17,380 bases of DNA from Verrucomicrobiota bacterium (GTDB lineage Bacteria > Verrucomicrobiota > Verrucomicrobiia > Opitutales > Opitutaceae). The stretch lies in NCBI GenBank assembly GCA_023433275.1, contig JAEZDN010000103.1:1-17380 (forward strand), read 5' to 3'. This document shows positions 7,569-14,432 of this stretch, one piece after another (positions within the stretch are counted from its first letter, which is position 1; each line of letters starts with the position of its first letter). The notes under the pieces are model-generated. The model saw only the letters and a list, made by a program, of their open reading frames with translations. It did not search any database and had not been told where the DNA came from. The translations under genes were made by a program, and so were the position numbers.

Positions 7569-7632
7569 TGGAGCCGGGGCACCCCCGCCCCGGTGCTGGG
7601 CGCCGCCAGGGCGAATCCTCCGAATGAGCCGC
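7569..7632 (+). repeat. Composite 64-bp repeat, copy 2
   Basis: Direct repeat of 7432-7495 in the same orientation, offset by 137 bp. It has one change in the first arm of the class B part (GGGGCA for GGGGCG) and one in class D (GAATGAGCC for GGATGAGCC), while the 13-bp spacer differs much more. It ends 17 bp from the stop codon of the convergent HEPN-like gene. Confidence 0.8.
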
Positions 7633-7648
7633 GTCCCGCGCGCGCAAT

Positions 7649-8188
7649 TCACTTCCCGCCCGTCCCCTGGCCCAGCGGGCTCATCAGCCTGACCATCGCC
7701 GTCTCGCGCCGCCTCATCCACGTTTTCTCACTCGGCAGCTTCAGCGTGCCAGACGACAACCGCGCGTGCCGCTTGCCAATCCACACCGCCACGACCTCGC
7801 GCAAATCCTCCGCCAGATCCAGCAACCGGTTGGCATCCGCCACCGTCACCCGGCCGACTTCATCATAATCCAGGCCGCTTTGCTTCGTCCGACACGCCTC
7901 GAGAAAATCCGCCTCCTCCTGCCACGTGCGGCCAAACATCAGCGGCAACGCCACGATCAGCCGATACCGTCCATTCAAGCGGTCGAGCTTCCACCCCTCC
8001 GCCAGCAGCGCCACGGTGCATAATTGCAGGGCCGCATTATACCCGATGCGGAACCGGCCATCCGGCGAGAGATTCTGCCGCGCATCCTCCAGGTCGCGGT
8101 CGATCACGCGAAAGATCGCCGCCACTTCGTCCCGCGTCGGCGAATGCGGTTTCAGCCAGCCGTTCTTAGCCCAGCCTCGCAATGTCAT
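7649..8188 (-). CDS. HEPN-like protein of unknown function
   Basis: A 179-residue soluble, mainly alpha-helical protein with no signal peptide. The stretch GYNAALQLCTVALLAEGWKL (49-68), followed by FLEACRTKQSGLDYDEVGRVTVADANRLL (95-123) and a helix ending VVAVWI, follows the pattern of HEPN-domain proteins often seen as toxins or partners of nucleotidyltransferases. In that pattern the first block precedes a Gly-His-His segment and the second carries an R-x-K-R-N motif. Here those places read LNGRYRLI and RTKQS, so the RNase-type R-x4-6-H motif is not evident. No antitoxin or nucleotidyltransferase gene is adjacent. The ATG start is supported by a good Shine-Dalgarno sequence, GGAGG five bases upstream, unlike most genes here. 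The HEPN assignment is from pattern memory and is tentative; that it is a real gene is much surer. Confidence 0.72.
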   Translation of the reverse strand: MTLRGWAKNGWLKPHSPTRDEVAAIFRVIDRDLEDARQNLSPDGRFRIGYNAALQLCTVALLAEGWKLDRLNGRYRLIVALPLMFGRTWQEEADFLEACRTKQSGLDYDEVGRVTVADANRLLDLAEDLREVVAVWIGKRHARLSSGTLKLPSEKTWMRRRETAMVRLMSPLGQGTGGK

Positions 8189-8760
8189 GGGAACCTCCGG
8201 AGATGTACGTTTGATCTCTTTTGGCCCGTGACTTGAACAAGCGCCCCCGCGCGTTGATTTCCGGCACAGCGACGGAAAACGAATTCGATGCCCCGCCTGA
8301 GGGGAAACGAAGAACCAGCCGCAACGTGGAGGGGCGCTTCAACATGATACCCGCAAGCGGCCCCCAGCGATGCGCGAAACCTGAAAGGAAAACTTTTGCC
8401 CGTCAAATCCTCCCTCGAAGCCGACGCGAAAAATATGACCGAATTGGCGCCCGCCAACCACCTGATTTCAGGCGGACATTTTCGAGGCCACCATCCGCTC
8501 CGCCCCCTTGCAGGAGCCCGTTCACAGACGATCAACACACCCGACACCCCTCATGATCGACGGACCCGGATGGATCGGTTTGATCCGTGATCACCCGCGA
8601 AATCCGCGGTCAAAACGTCGGTTCCTGCAGTCCGACGGGGGCCGCCGACCGCGTGCCTCCACGTTTCCAACGCGAAACCCCAGCCATCGACGACCAGCTC
8701 AGGCCACATCCCATCGCCTGTGAACAGGCTCCTACGACAATCCCGTCAACCGCGGTCCGC
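8189..8760. other. Intergenic region, 572 bp; palindromes, no gene
   Basis: It holds a degenerate class C element (8510-8533), its opposite-facing partner (8713-8735) and a hairpin at 8571-8585 (GGATC, GGTTT, GATCC). Open frames across it have low-complexity Arg/Pro/Ser-rich translations and no recognisable domain. The HEPN-like gene promoter should lie near 8200-8300 on the minus strand; no clear boxes were seen. Confidence 0.6.
8510..8735. repeat. Widely spaced pair of class C palindromes in inverted orientation
   Basis: The left element 8510-8533 (plus) reads GCAGGAGCCCGTTCACAG and then ACGATC, a degenerate copy. The right element 8713-8735 (minus) reads, on its strand, GTAGGAGCCTGTTCACAGG and then CGAT, near the family consensus. 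About 180 bp separate them, compared with 25 bp in the pair at 12984-13056, so they may be independent insertions. Confidence 0.6.
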
Positions 8761-9066
8761 TCACGCCCCTGGAATCACCGCCGGCGCCGTGTCGTGCACC
8801 CAGAAACGCGAAACCACCTGGTGGTCCTTCTTCAATTCATAACCCCACTCGGTGTCCTTGATCTTGATCTCAACCACGCGGCCCGGCGCGTTGCTCAGCT
8901 CCGGCTGGTTCACCGCTTCCTGCCATTCCCGCAGCACTTCCATGCGCGCGGTATCGAACGCCTGCTCGACGTCGCTGAATTCGCCGCACCGCCGCACTTC
9001 CTGCGTCAGCCGCCCGTCGGGCGTCTGCTTGAGCACAAATCGCAAGACCGAATAACCGGATTTCAT
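8761..9066 (-). CDS. Small conserved-looking protein of unknown function at the end of the mla operon
   Basis: 101 residues, soluble, mixed alpha/beta: a beta-like start (SGYSVLRFVLKQTPDG), a long amphipathic helix with an internal Trp (DVEQAFDTARMEVLREWQEAV) and beta segments (GRVVEIKIKD, WGYELKKD, SRFWVHD). No family recognised. The open frame continues upstream to 9231, but that part runs through a palindrome at 9153-9176 and overlaps the lipoprotein gene, so I place the start at the ATG 9064-9066. An ATG at 9106-9108, adding 14 residues, is the alternative. Neither has a Shine-Dalgarno sequence. It follows the lipoprotein gene by about 125 bp in the same direction and may be cotranscribed. 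Confidence 0.6.
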   Translation of the reverse strand: MKSGYSVLRFVLKQTPDGRLTQEVRRCGEFSDVEQAFDTARMEVLREWQEAVNQPELSNAPGRVVEIKIKDTEWGYELKKDHQVVSRFWVHDTAPAVIPGA

Positions 9067-9152
9067 TTCAGAATGTTTCAGAAGGAGGTGCTTCGCTGCC
9101 CGGATCATGCCACGCCCGCGGTCGCCGCGAAAGAAAATTCTACGCGATCCCA

Positions 9153-9176
9153 GTAGGGTCGGTCTCCGAGCGACCC
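9153..9176 (+). repeat. GTAG-headed palindrome, class E
   Basis: GTAGGGTCG, then GTCTCCGAG, then CGACCC. The arms GGGTCG and CGACCC pair. It lies in the gap between the lipoprotein gene and the small protein gene, so a cotranscript would contain it. Confidence 0.65.
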
Positions 9177-9190
9177 ATCCTGCGCCCCCC

Positions 9191-9754
9191 TTATTTGCCC
9201 GCCGCAGCCGCGATCGCCTCGGCCAACTCATCCGCCGCCGCGCGCATCAATCCCACCAGCTCGCCCGCATCGTTTCCGCCCCGCGTGCGCCGCGTCGCGG
9301 TGAACTCGCCCGGACGCGCTTCGCCGCCGGCGGGCGTTACCGTGTACGTGGCCGCAAGCTGCACGCTGTTTCCGTCAGATCGCACCAGCTCGCACCGCTG
9401 CACCTGCACGGTGACCGACGCCCCGCCACCCACCTGCCGCAGCCGGTTGCGCAATACCTGCGTGAGCGCCTCATCGAGCGGCTCGGCCCAGCGCACATCA
9501 TCCAGATAAATGACTTCGTTTTCCGAAACCCGCACCGCCATGCTGCGATTGCGCAGGTGTCCCGCCAGGCGGACCGGCCGCACCATCACGCCATCAGGCG
9601 CCGGCGCGCCGCTCACCGCGCCACTCAGGGTGAAATAGCGCACCGCGTCGACCTGCGGCTCCGGGAGCACGCTGCAGCCACCAAGCAAGAAGCTGAAAGC
9701 TGAAAGCTGAAGGCTGAACGCCAGGAGCCTGGATCTGTGTTTATCTATGTTCAT
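9191..9754 (-). CDS. ABC-type transport auxiliary lipoprotein (PqiC/YmbA-like)
   Basis: A 187-residue lipoprotein of the ABC-type transport auxiliary family (DUF330/PqiC-like) that accompanies MCE-type lipid transporters, probably anchored at the outer membrane. The signal peptide is residues 1-26 and the lipobox is LLGGC with Cys27 as the lipidation site. The mature part shows family features: RYFTLSG at 39-45, the VMVRPVRLAGHLRNRSMAVRVSENEVIYLDDVRWAEPLDEALTQ block broken here by no gap, and a C-terminal helix ELVGLMRAAADELAEAI. The hydrophobic core AFSLQLSAFSFLL is encoded by a tandem heptanucleotide repeat (9691-9718). The ATG has no Shine-Dalgarno sequence and starts 24 bases after the mlaD stop, so the two are likely coupled. 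Confidence 0.87.
   Translation of the reverse strand: MNIDKHRSRLLAFSLQLSAFSFLLGGCSVLPEPQVDAVRYFTLSGAVSGAPAPDGVMVRPVRLAGHLRNRSMAVRVSENEVIYLDDVRWAEPLDEALTQVLRNRLRQVGGGASVTVQVQRCELVRSDGNSVQLAATYTVTPAGGEARPGEFTATRRTRGGNDAGELVGLMRAAADELAEAIAAAAGK
9691..9718. repeat. Four-unit heptanucleotide tandem repeat inside the lipoprotein signal peptide
   Basis: Three exact AGCTGAA units (9691-9711) and one GGCTGAA unit (9712-9718), on the plus strand. On the coding strand it reads as TTCAGCT units and gives F-S-L-Q-L-S-A, the hydrophobic core of the signal peptide. Seven is not a multiple of three, so gain or loss of one unit would shift the reading frame. Confidence 0.9.
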
Positions 9755-9771
9755 CGGAGGTTTCTTCGTTC

Positions 9772-9789
9772 GGGGCGGTTACTCCGCCC
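9772..9789. other. Small hairpin over the mlaD stop codon
   Basis: Arms GGGCGG and CCGCCC around TTACT. The mlaD stop codon TAA (9779-9781 on the minus strand) lies in the loop, 25 bases before the lipoprotein ATG. It could tune the mlaD/lipoprotein ratio or be a degenerate palindromic element. Confidence 0.4.
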
Positions 9790-10783
9790 TCTTCTTTTTA
9801 CCCACGAGCAGCGAGCTCGGGTTCCGCTCCAGCGAGCTCGCGAGGTTTTCCAACGCGCCCGCCGCCTCGGCCACCTGCCGCAACGCCGTGGTGAGCTCGT
9901 CGCCCACATCGCCCTGCCGCTGCACGAACCGGCGCGTGGTTGCCGCGGTGGATTCGAGCGTCTTCAGGGCCGCCTGCGCCGTCGCCAGCGTCTGCTTGAG
10001 CTCGTCGCTCACCGGCCCGACCTGCCCGTCGATCCGCTCGACCGCGGTCTTGACCGCCAACAGGGTGCCATTGAGGTTGGCCAGCGCTTCCTTGGTCTGC
10101 GGCGATTCAACCAGCGCGCTGACCGACTCCGCCGCCCGGCCAACCTTGTCCGCGAGCCCTTTTACGTCCGCCTCCCCGATCTTCTGGTTGGCGGTCGCCA
10201 GGAGCGTTCTCGCGTCCCGCGAGATGCCGGCGAAATCGACTTTCTTCAGGTCGGCCAGGATTTCGCTCAGGCTCGCCTGGTACTCGGAGATCGCCGAGGG
10301 CGCCGCCGGGATCACCACGAACTTCGGGGGCGCGCCCATCGCCGGCGCGGGGTACAGACCCGGCTCCTCGAAATCCAATTCCACAAACAGGAGGCCGGTC
10401 GCCAGGCCGAGCACCCCGAGCTGCGCCCGCAGGCCGTCGTCCACCATCTTCTGGATGTCATTGGGCCCCGCAATCTTCAGGTCGGCGCCCTTCTCGTCGG
10501 TGATGACGTTCCGGTTCAACTCGCAGGTCACGACGACCACCGAGCGCTTGCCCACGTCATCATAATGCACCGCCAGATCCACCACGCGGCCCACGCGCAC
10601 GCCCCGCAGCTTCACCGGGGAACCGAGGTCGAGGCCGTGGATCGACTCGTCAAAATAGACCGTGAACCGGTGCGGCTTGCTGAACAGGCTCATGCCGCCG
10701 AACGACAACAGCGCGATCAACCCGAGCGCGAACGCCCCGAGCACGAACATGCCTACGGCGGCTGGACTGACCTTGGTTTTCAC
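9779..10783 (-). CDS. mlaD: MlaD-family MCE domain protein
   Basis: A 334-residue periplasmic substrate-binding subunit of an Mla-type phospholipid transporter. One N-terminal membrane anchor spans about 9-31 (VGMFVLGAFALGLIALLSF). A single MCE domain follows at about 38-137: the start YFDESIHGLDLGSPVKLRGV is the typical MCE signature. The C-terminal 170 residues are helical and likely coiled coil (repeated Leu/Ala heptads and Thr/Ala-rich segments from about 165), longer than the tail of E. coli MlaD; a helical extension can form a channel-like barrel in MCE hexamers. Start codon GTG at 10781-10783; no Shine-Dalgarno sequence. It follows mlaF by 45 bases and precedes the lipoprotein gene by 24. 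Confidence 0.9.
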   Translation of the reverse strand: MKTKVSPAAVGMFVLGAFALGLIALLSFGGMSLFSKPHRFTVYFDESIHGLDLGSPVKLRGVRVGRVVDLAVHYDDVGKRSVVVVTCELNRNVITDEKGADLKIAGPNDIQKMVDDGLRAQLGVLGLATGLLFVELDFEEPGLYPAPAMGAPPKFVVIPAAPSAISEYQASLSEILADLKKVDFAGISRDARTLLATANQKIGEADVKGLADKVGRAAESVSALVESPQTKEALANLNGTLLAVKTAVERIDGQVGPVSDELKQTLATAQAALKTLESTAATTRRFVQRQGDVGDELTTALRQVAEAAGALENLASSLERNPSSLLVGKKKRAE

Positions 10784-10828
10784 GGGTGGGAGTGACTAGC
10801 GGGATTGAGGTGCATTGGACAGGGTTTT

Positions 10829-11614
10829 TTATGCGGACGGCGCCCCGGGCGCGCGCACCTGGTCGCGCCGCAGCAGGAATTCGGCAACACGCGGGTCGCG
10901 GCTCGCCTCCGCCAGCGCGGCCGGCGGCCCCTCGGCGATGATCCCCTGCGCGCCGCGATCGAGCATGATCACCCGGTCCGCGATGCCAAAAATCGAGGCG
11001 AGCTCGTGCGACACCACCACCAGCGTGGTCCCAAAACTCTCGCGTACCTGCAGCACGAGCTCATCGAGCTTGCGCGATGTGATGGGATCCAATCCCGCCG
11101 ATGGCTCGTCGAGGAACACGATGTCCGGATCCAGCGCCAGCGCGCGTGCGAGCCCGGCACGCTTCTTCATGCCTCCGCTGATCTCGGCGGGATAATAATC
11201 CTCGAACCCCGTCAGCCCGACCTGCGCGAGCTTCAAGGAGGTAAGCTCCGCGATCTCCCGCGCCGAAAGTTCCGTGTGCTCCTCCAGCGGCAGCGCCACG
11301 TTCTGCCGCAACGTGAGCGAACTCCACAGCGCGCCTCCCTGGTAGAGCACGCCGAATGTCTTCAACAAGCTGCGGCGCGTCGCGAGGTCCGACGCCGTGA
11401 ACGAGCGCCCGAAAAACTTCACATCCCCGGCCAGCGGCGCGTGCAGGCCCACCAGGTTGCGCAGGAGCGTGCTCTTGCCGCAGCCGCTCCCGCCGATGAT
11501 GAAGAAAACCTCCCCGCGCTTCACGGTGAAGTTCACATCCTTCAACACCGTGGCGCCGTCATAACCGCAATGAAGTCCGGTCACCTCGATCACGGGAGAA
11601 TTCAGGTCAGGCAT
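10829..11614 (-). CDS. mlaF: Mla-type phospholipid ABC transporter ATPase
   Basis: A 261-residue cytoplasmic ATP-binding subunit. The Walker A motif GGSGCGKST is at 41-49, the Q-loop region is LYQGGALWSSLTLRQNV (90-106), the signature is ISGGMKKRAGLARALA at 145-160, Walker B is IVFLDEP at 165-171 and the H-loop His203 is in VVSHE. The YQGGALWSSLTLRQNVALPL block and ISGGMKKR are diagnostic for the MlaF subfamily. The ATG start at 11612-11614 has a good Shine-Dalgarno sequence (GGAGG, seven bases upstream). It is 174 bp from the mlaE stop; that gap contains palindromic repeats, and the strong ribosome site may compensate for the interruption. Confidence 0.94.
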   Translation of the reverse strand: MPDLNSPVIEVTGLHCGYDGATVLKDVNFTVKRGEVFFIIGGSGCGKSTLLRNLVGLHAPLAGDVKFFGRSFTASDLATRRSLLKTFGVLYQGGALWSSLTLRQNVALPLEEHTELSAREIAELTSLKLAQVGLTGFEDYYPAEISGGMKKRAGLARALALDPDIVFLDEPSAGLDPITSRKLDELVLQVRESFGTTLVVVSHELASIFGIADRVIMLDRGAQGIIAEGPPAALAEASRDPRVAEFLLRRDQVRAPGAPSA

Positions 11615-11630
11615 GGCTCACCCTCCCGCT

Positions 11631-11698
11631 GTAGGGGCGCGGCTTGTCCGCGCCCTGCCCGGTCTCCGCACCCTGGAGGGCCGAACTCCCGTGAGGCC
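11631..11698 (+). repeat. Class A palindrome plus a second palindrome between mlaE and mlaF
   Basis: Class A element 11631-11655: GTAGGGGCGCGG, CTTGT, CCGCGCCC, an almost perfect hairpin and the best GTAG-headed copy in the window. A second, weaker palindrome at 11674-11698 starts TGGAGGGCC and ends GAGGCC. A third small hairpin, GGGCG, ATTC, CGCCC, is at 11735-11748. All are within the presumed mla transcript. The first lies 9 bp from the mlaF Shine-Dalgarno sequence. Confidence 0.75.
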
Positions 11699-11788
11699 GG
11701 TTTGGGAGCTCCCCCGTAAACCCGCTCCCCCCACGGGCGATTCCGCCCGGCCGGGAAATCACGGAAACATGATTCAGCACATTCATGC

Positions 11789-12943
11789 TCACCACCTCAG
11801 GATGTCGAATGCCACCGCGAAGAACGCATTGGCCACGATGATGAGCAGGATCGCCGTGACCACGGCCGACGTCGCCGCGCGGCCCACGCCCACCGCGCTG
11901 CGCTCGGCTTCCATGCCGCGCAGGCAGCCCGACAGCGCGATGATCAGGCCAAAAGTGAATCCCTTGATGATGCCAACCATCAGGTCGGACATGTCCACGA
12001 TCGTCAGCATCTCCACCCAAAACGCCGCGGGCGGAATGGAGAGAACCGTGCTCGATACCGCCATGCCGCCCACGATGCCCAGGGCATTCGCGTACAGCGC
12101 GAGCAACGGCATCATCACCGCCAATGCGAGCAGGCGCGGCAGGACCAGGAAATCGATCGCCGGGATGCCGAGCGTCTCGAGCGCGTCGATCTCCTCGTTC
12201 GCCTTCATGTTGCCCAGCGTGGCCGCATACGCGGCGCCCGTGCGCCCCGCCAGCACCACGCCCGTCATGAGCGCGCCCATCTCCCGCACCATCGAAAGAC
12301 CCACGAGGTCCGCCACGTAGATGTCACCGCCGTACTGCCGCAACACGATCGCCCCGATGTAGGCCAGCGTCACGCCCACCAGGAAACTGATCAGGCTGAC
12401 GATCGGCAGCGCCATCGCGCCGCATTGCTGCATCTCCTCCAGCGCATCACCCCACCGGAACTTCCGCGGATGCTTCAGCGCCCGGGCCACACCGATCACG
12501 CACTCTCCAAAGAAGTGCGCGAACACGCGCCCTTTCTGCACCGCGTCGAGCGTCGCTTCGCCGACCGCGGTGAAGAAGTTCTCCGACCGGTCGAACGGCA
12601 CCACCGTCTGGTGCGAGACCGACATCTGGTTCAGCAAGGCATGGATCTTTGCCGGCAACGCCTTCGTGTCGCAATACGCGCCGGTCACCCGGCACCACTG
12701 CTGGACTTCGAAAAGAAACAGGAGCAGCGAACTGTCCCACTGCCCGAGCCCCGCCGCCGCCAGCATCACCTGCTTCGGCTGCCGCCCCGCCAGGACCGCG
12801 GTCCAGCCCGGCCGGCGCCCGCTGATCGACCAGTCGCCCGCGAGCGCGACCTTCATCACCGTGCCTTCGAGCGTGGCATCGGCGCGGGCGTCGGTCTGGG
12901 GCGGAGCAAACATGGGCGCCGGCCAGTGTGCAACCAGGCCCAT
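11789..12943 (-). CDS. mlaE: MlaE-family lipid ABC transporter permease with N-terminal STAS domain
   Basis: About 384 residues. The N-terminal third is a STAS domain (MKVALAGDWSISG through WDSSLLLFLFEVQQWC), as in other MlaE proteins that fuse the MlaB-like regulator to the permease. The rest is the MlaE permease with about five membrane segments. The coupling region VREMGALMTGVVLAGRTG, then NEEIDALETLGI, is the family hallmark that contacts the MlaF ATPase. The open frame runs upstream to a TTG at 13045, but that extension translates a palindrome doublet (12984-13056), so I place the start at the ATG 12941-12943. The ATG at 12911-12913 is a close alternative. Neither has a Shine-Dalgarno sequence. 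With mlaF, mlaD and the lipoprotein it forms one transport system; no separate mlaB or mlaC gene is present. Confidence 0.9.
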   Translation of the reverse strand: MGLVAHWPAPMFAPPQTDARADATLEGTVMKVALAGDWSISGRRPGWTAVLAGRQPKQVMLAAAGLGQWDSSLLLFLFEVQQWCRVTGAYCDTKALPAKIHALLNQMSVSHQTVVPFDRSENFFTAVGEATLDAVQKGRVFAHFFGECVIGVARALKHPRKFRWGDALEEMQQCGAMALPIVSLISFLVGVTLAYIGAIVLRQYGGDIYVADLVGLSMVREMGALMTGVVLAGRTGAAYAATLGNMKANEEIDALETLGIPAIDFLVLPRLLALAVMMPLLALYANALGIVGGMAVSSTVLSIPPAAFWVEMLTIVDMSDLMVGIIKGFTFGLIIALSGCLRGMEAERSAVGVGRAATSAVVTAILLIIVANAFFAVAFDILRW

Positions 12944-12983
12944 GCCGCGCCAGACTGATTTTTGTGCAGCAATCCGGGACGCT

Positions 12984-13056
12984 GGGGGAGCCTGATCACA
13001 GGCGATTCCACCGACGTTCACCCTGCCGTCCGGATCGCCTGTCAACGGGCTCCTAC
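12984..13056. repeat. Inverted doublet of class C palindromes between the methyltransferase gene and mlaE
   Basis: Left element 12984-13007 (plus): GGGGGAGCCTGATCACAGG and CGATT. Right element 13033-13056 (minus): on its strand GTAGGAGCCCGTTGACAGG and CGATC. The spacer is 25 bp. The right element contains the TGA stop codon of the upstream methyltransferase gene and encodes its last four residues (V-G-A-R). Confidence 0.8.
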
Positions 13057-13761
13057 ACCGGGCCCATCACCCTTCGGCTTCCGCAGCACGGCGAGCTTGG
13101 TCTCCACCAATTCATAACTCATGCCCTGGCGCGCGCAAAATTCCTCCACGGCCTGCCGCGAGCCATCATAGACATGGTCCGCCTGGCAATCATCCACCAC
13201 GATCAATCCGCCCGGCGCCAGCAACGGCCAGACCTTTTCCAGTCCGTCCACCGTCGGCAGGTAAAGGTCCACGTCGAGCAGCACGAAACACAACCGCGTG
13301 TCCGCGGGAAAAATGAAATCCTGGATCGCCACCGCATGGGTGCTCACGCGCGTCACGCCATTCTGCCGCAGCGCGGCCTCAAACCAGCGGCGCGAGTTGA
13401 TCGTGAACTTGTCCAGGGCCCGGCGCTCCTCACGGCTGGCCTTGCCCCGGACCCCGGTCTCGTGATCCACATCCGCCGGCACAAACCCGCCAAACGTGTC
13501 GATCGCCCAATAGCGCTTGGCCGGCGCGATCTCGTCGAGATGACGGTTGAGCCACACCGTCGTGTATCCGCGGTAACATCCCACTTCGCAAAAATCCCCG
13601 TCCGCCCCCGCCGCCTCGCTGGCCAGCACCGTGAGCCGCGCCAGCTGCGCCGGCGTGAACGCATAGCGATACTTGTACAGCAGGTACGTCCGCAGCGGCG
13701 ACCAGAAGAGCGCCCGCTTCACCAGCCCATCGAGCCAGATCTCCCATCGCGAATTCGTCAT
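13042..13761 (-). CDS. TylF-like class I SAM-dependent methyltransferase
   Basis: 239 residues. A Rossmann-fold methyltransferase of the TylF/macrocin O-methyltransferase type. Motif I is GDFCEVGCYRGYTTVWL at 55-71, followed by YWAIDTFGGF at 84-93, which matches the family's D-T-F/W-x-G-F segment. LLDVDLYLPTVDGL (161-174) and LAPGGLIVVDDC (181-192) hold the acidic residues that bind the metal ion in TylF relatives. It likely methylates a hydroxyl group on a sugar or small molecule; the substrate is unknown. The ATG start overlaps the upstream DUF2721 stop by four bases (ATGA), indicating translational coupling. The conserved part ends at about residue 229; the final residues come from an inserted palindrome that also supplies the stop codon. 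mlaE follows after about 100 bp. Confidence 0.85.
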   Translation of the reverse strand: MTNSRWEIWLDGLVKRALFWSPLRTYLLYKYRYAFTPAQLARLTVLASEAAGADGDFCEVGCYRGYTTVWLNRHLDEIAPAKRYWAIDTFGGFVPADVDHETGVRGKASREERRALDKFTINSRRWFEAALRQNGVTRVSTHAVAIQDFIFPADTRLCFVLLDVDLYLPTVDGLEKVWPLLAPGGLIVVDDCQADHVYDGSRQAVEEFCARQGMSYELVETKLAVLRKPKGDGPGVGAR

Positions 13762-14249
13762 GGCTGCCGCTTGCCGTCGGCCGACCACGGCGCGCGCGTC
13801 GCGGGCCTCCCTTTCGCCCGCGTCACCTGCAGGTGAAGCGCGTGCAGCGAGACAAAGATGTCGCGCAGGAAATCCACCAGCGAGGCCGTCAGCAGCAGGA
13901 TGCTGGCCGCAAAAAGCACCAGCACGACCCCCCGGATCGGCCAGTCGAAGAGGGCGGCGCCGAACAACGCGACAATCTGCAGGCACGATACCAGCATGCT
14001 CAGGCCGTTGGTCGTCACGGCGCGGCGGATCATGAGCGCCCGGCGCCACATGATCGTCAGTTGATCCTCGAGATGCTGCCGCTCGTCGGCGTCGGCCTCG
14101 GGAATTTTCTCCGCCAGATCCCGCGTGCGGTCCACAATCCGCGCCATGCGGTTGGTCAGCGTGATCATGAGCGCGCCCATGCCTGAGATCAGGATGACCG
14201 GCGTGATGGCCAGCTGGATGATCGGCAGCAACGATTCGAGGGATTCCAT
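13758..14249 (-). CDS. DUF2721 family membrane protein
   Basis: 163 residues. An integral membrane protein with three predicted helices (about 8-31, 82-101 and 105-125) and a charged cytoplasmic-like segment between the first two (NRMARIVDRTRDLAEKIPEADADERQHLEDQL). The NRMARIVDRTRDL motif directly after the first helix and the RRALMIRRAV segment before the second are typical of DUF2721 proteins, which have no known function. The tail is basic and proline-containing. The ATG at 14247-14249 has no Shine-Dalgarno sequence. The stop overlaps the methyltransferase start, so these are cotranscribed and lie at the head of the minus-strand cluster that includes the mla genes. Confidence 0.85.
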   Translation of the reverse strand: MESLESLLPIIQLAITPVILISGMGALMITLTNRMARIVDRTRDLAEKIPEADADERQHLEDQLTIMWRRALMIRRAVTTNGLSMLVSCLQIVALFGAALFDWPIRGVVLVLFAASILLLTASLVDFLRDIFVSLHALHLQVTRAKGRPATRAPWSADGKRQP

Positions 14250-14432
14250 GCGGCCGCGAGGTTTGGTGGTTCACCGCCCAAGCGCAACCCCGCGCTCACC
14301 GGGCGCGGCCGTGCAAGCGAGCATCTCCACATGCGGGAGAAGCTTCATGCCCATCCTTGAACGCCCGAACCGGAACCATGTGCCGTCGGCATGCGATTTC
14401 CCGGCGTGCGTGGCCGAACTGAACCGTTGGAA

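Noticed and set aside
7432..7632. Possible CRISPR array (repeated palindromes with variable spacers)
   Set aside because: There are only two units, the 13-bp spacer and 137-bp offset do not fit repeat-spacer periodicity, and no cas gene is present; dispersed palindromes explain it.
8185..8547. 120-codon minus-strand frame upstream of the HEPN-like gene
   Set aside because: It runs through a degenerate class C palindrome, overlaps the HEPN-like start, and has no recognisable domain.
13762..14274. N-terminal extension of the methyltransferase frame
   Set aside because: It lies in the wrong frame over DUF2721 and is His/Arg/Gly-rich; the ATGA overlap at 13758-13761 gives the real start.
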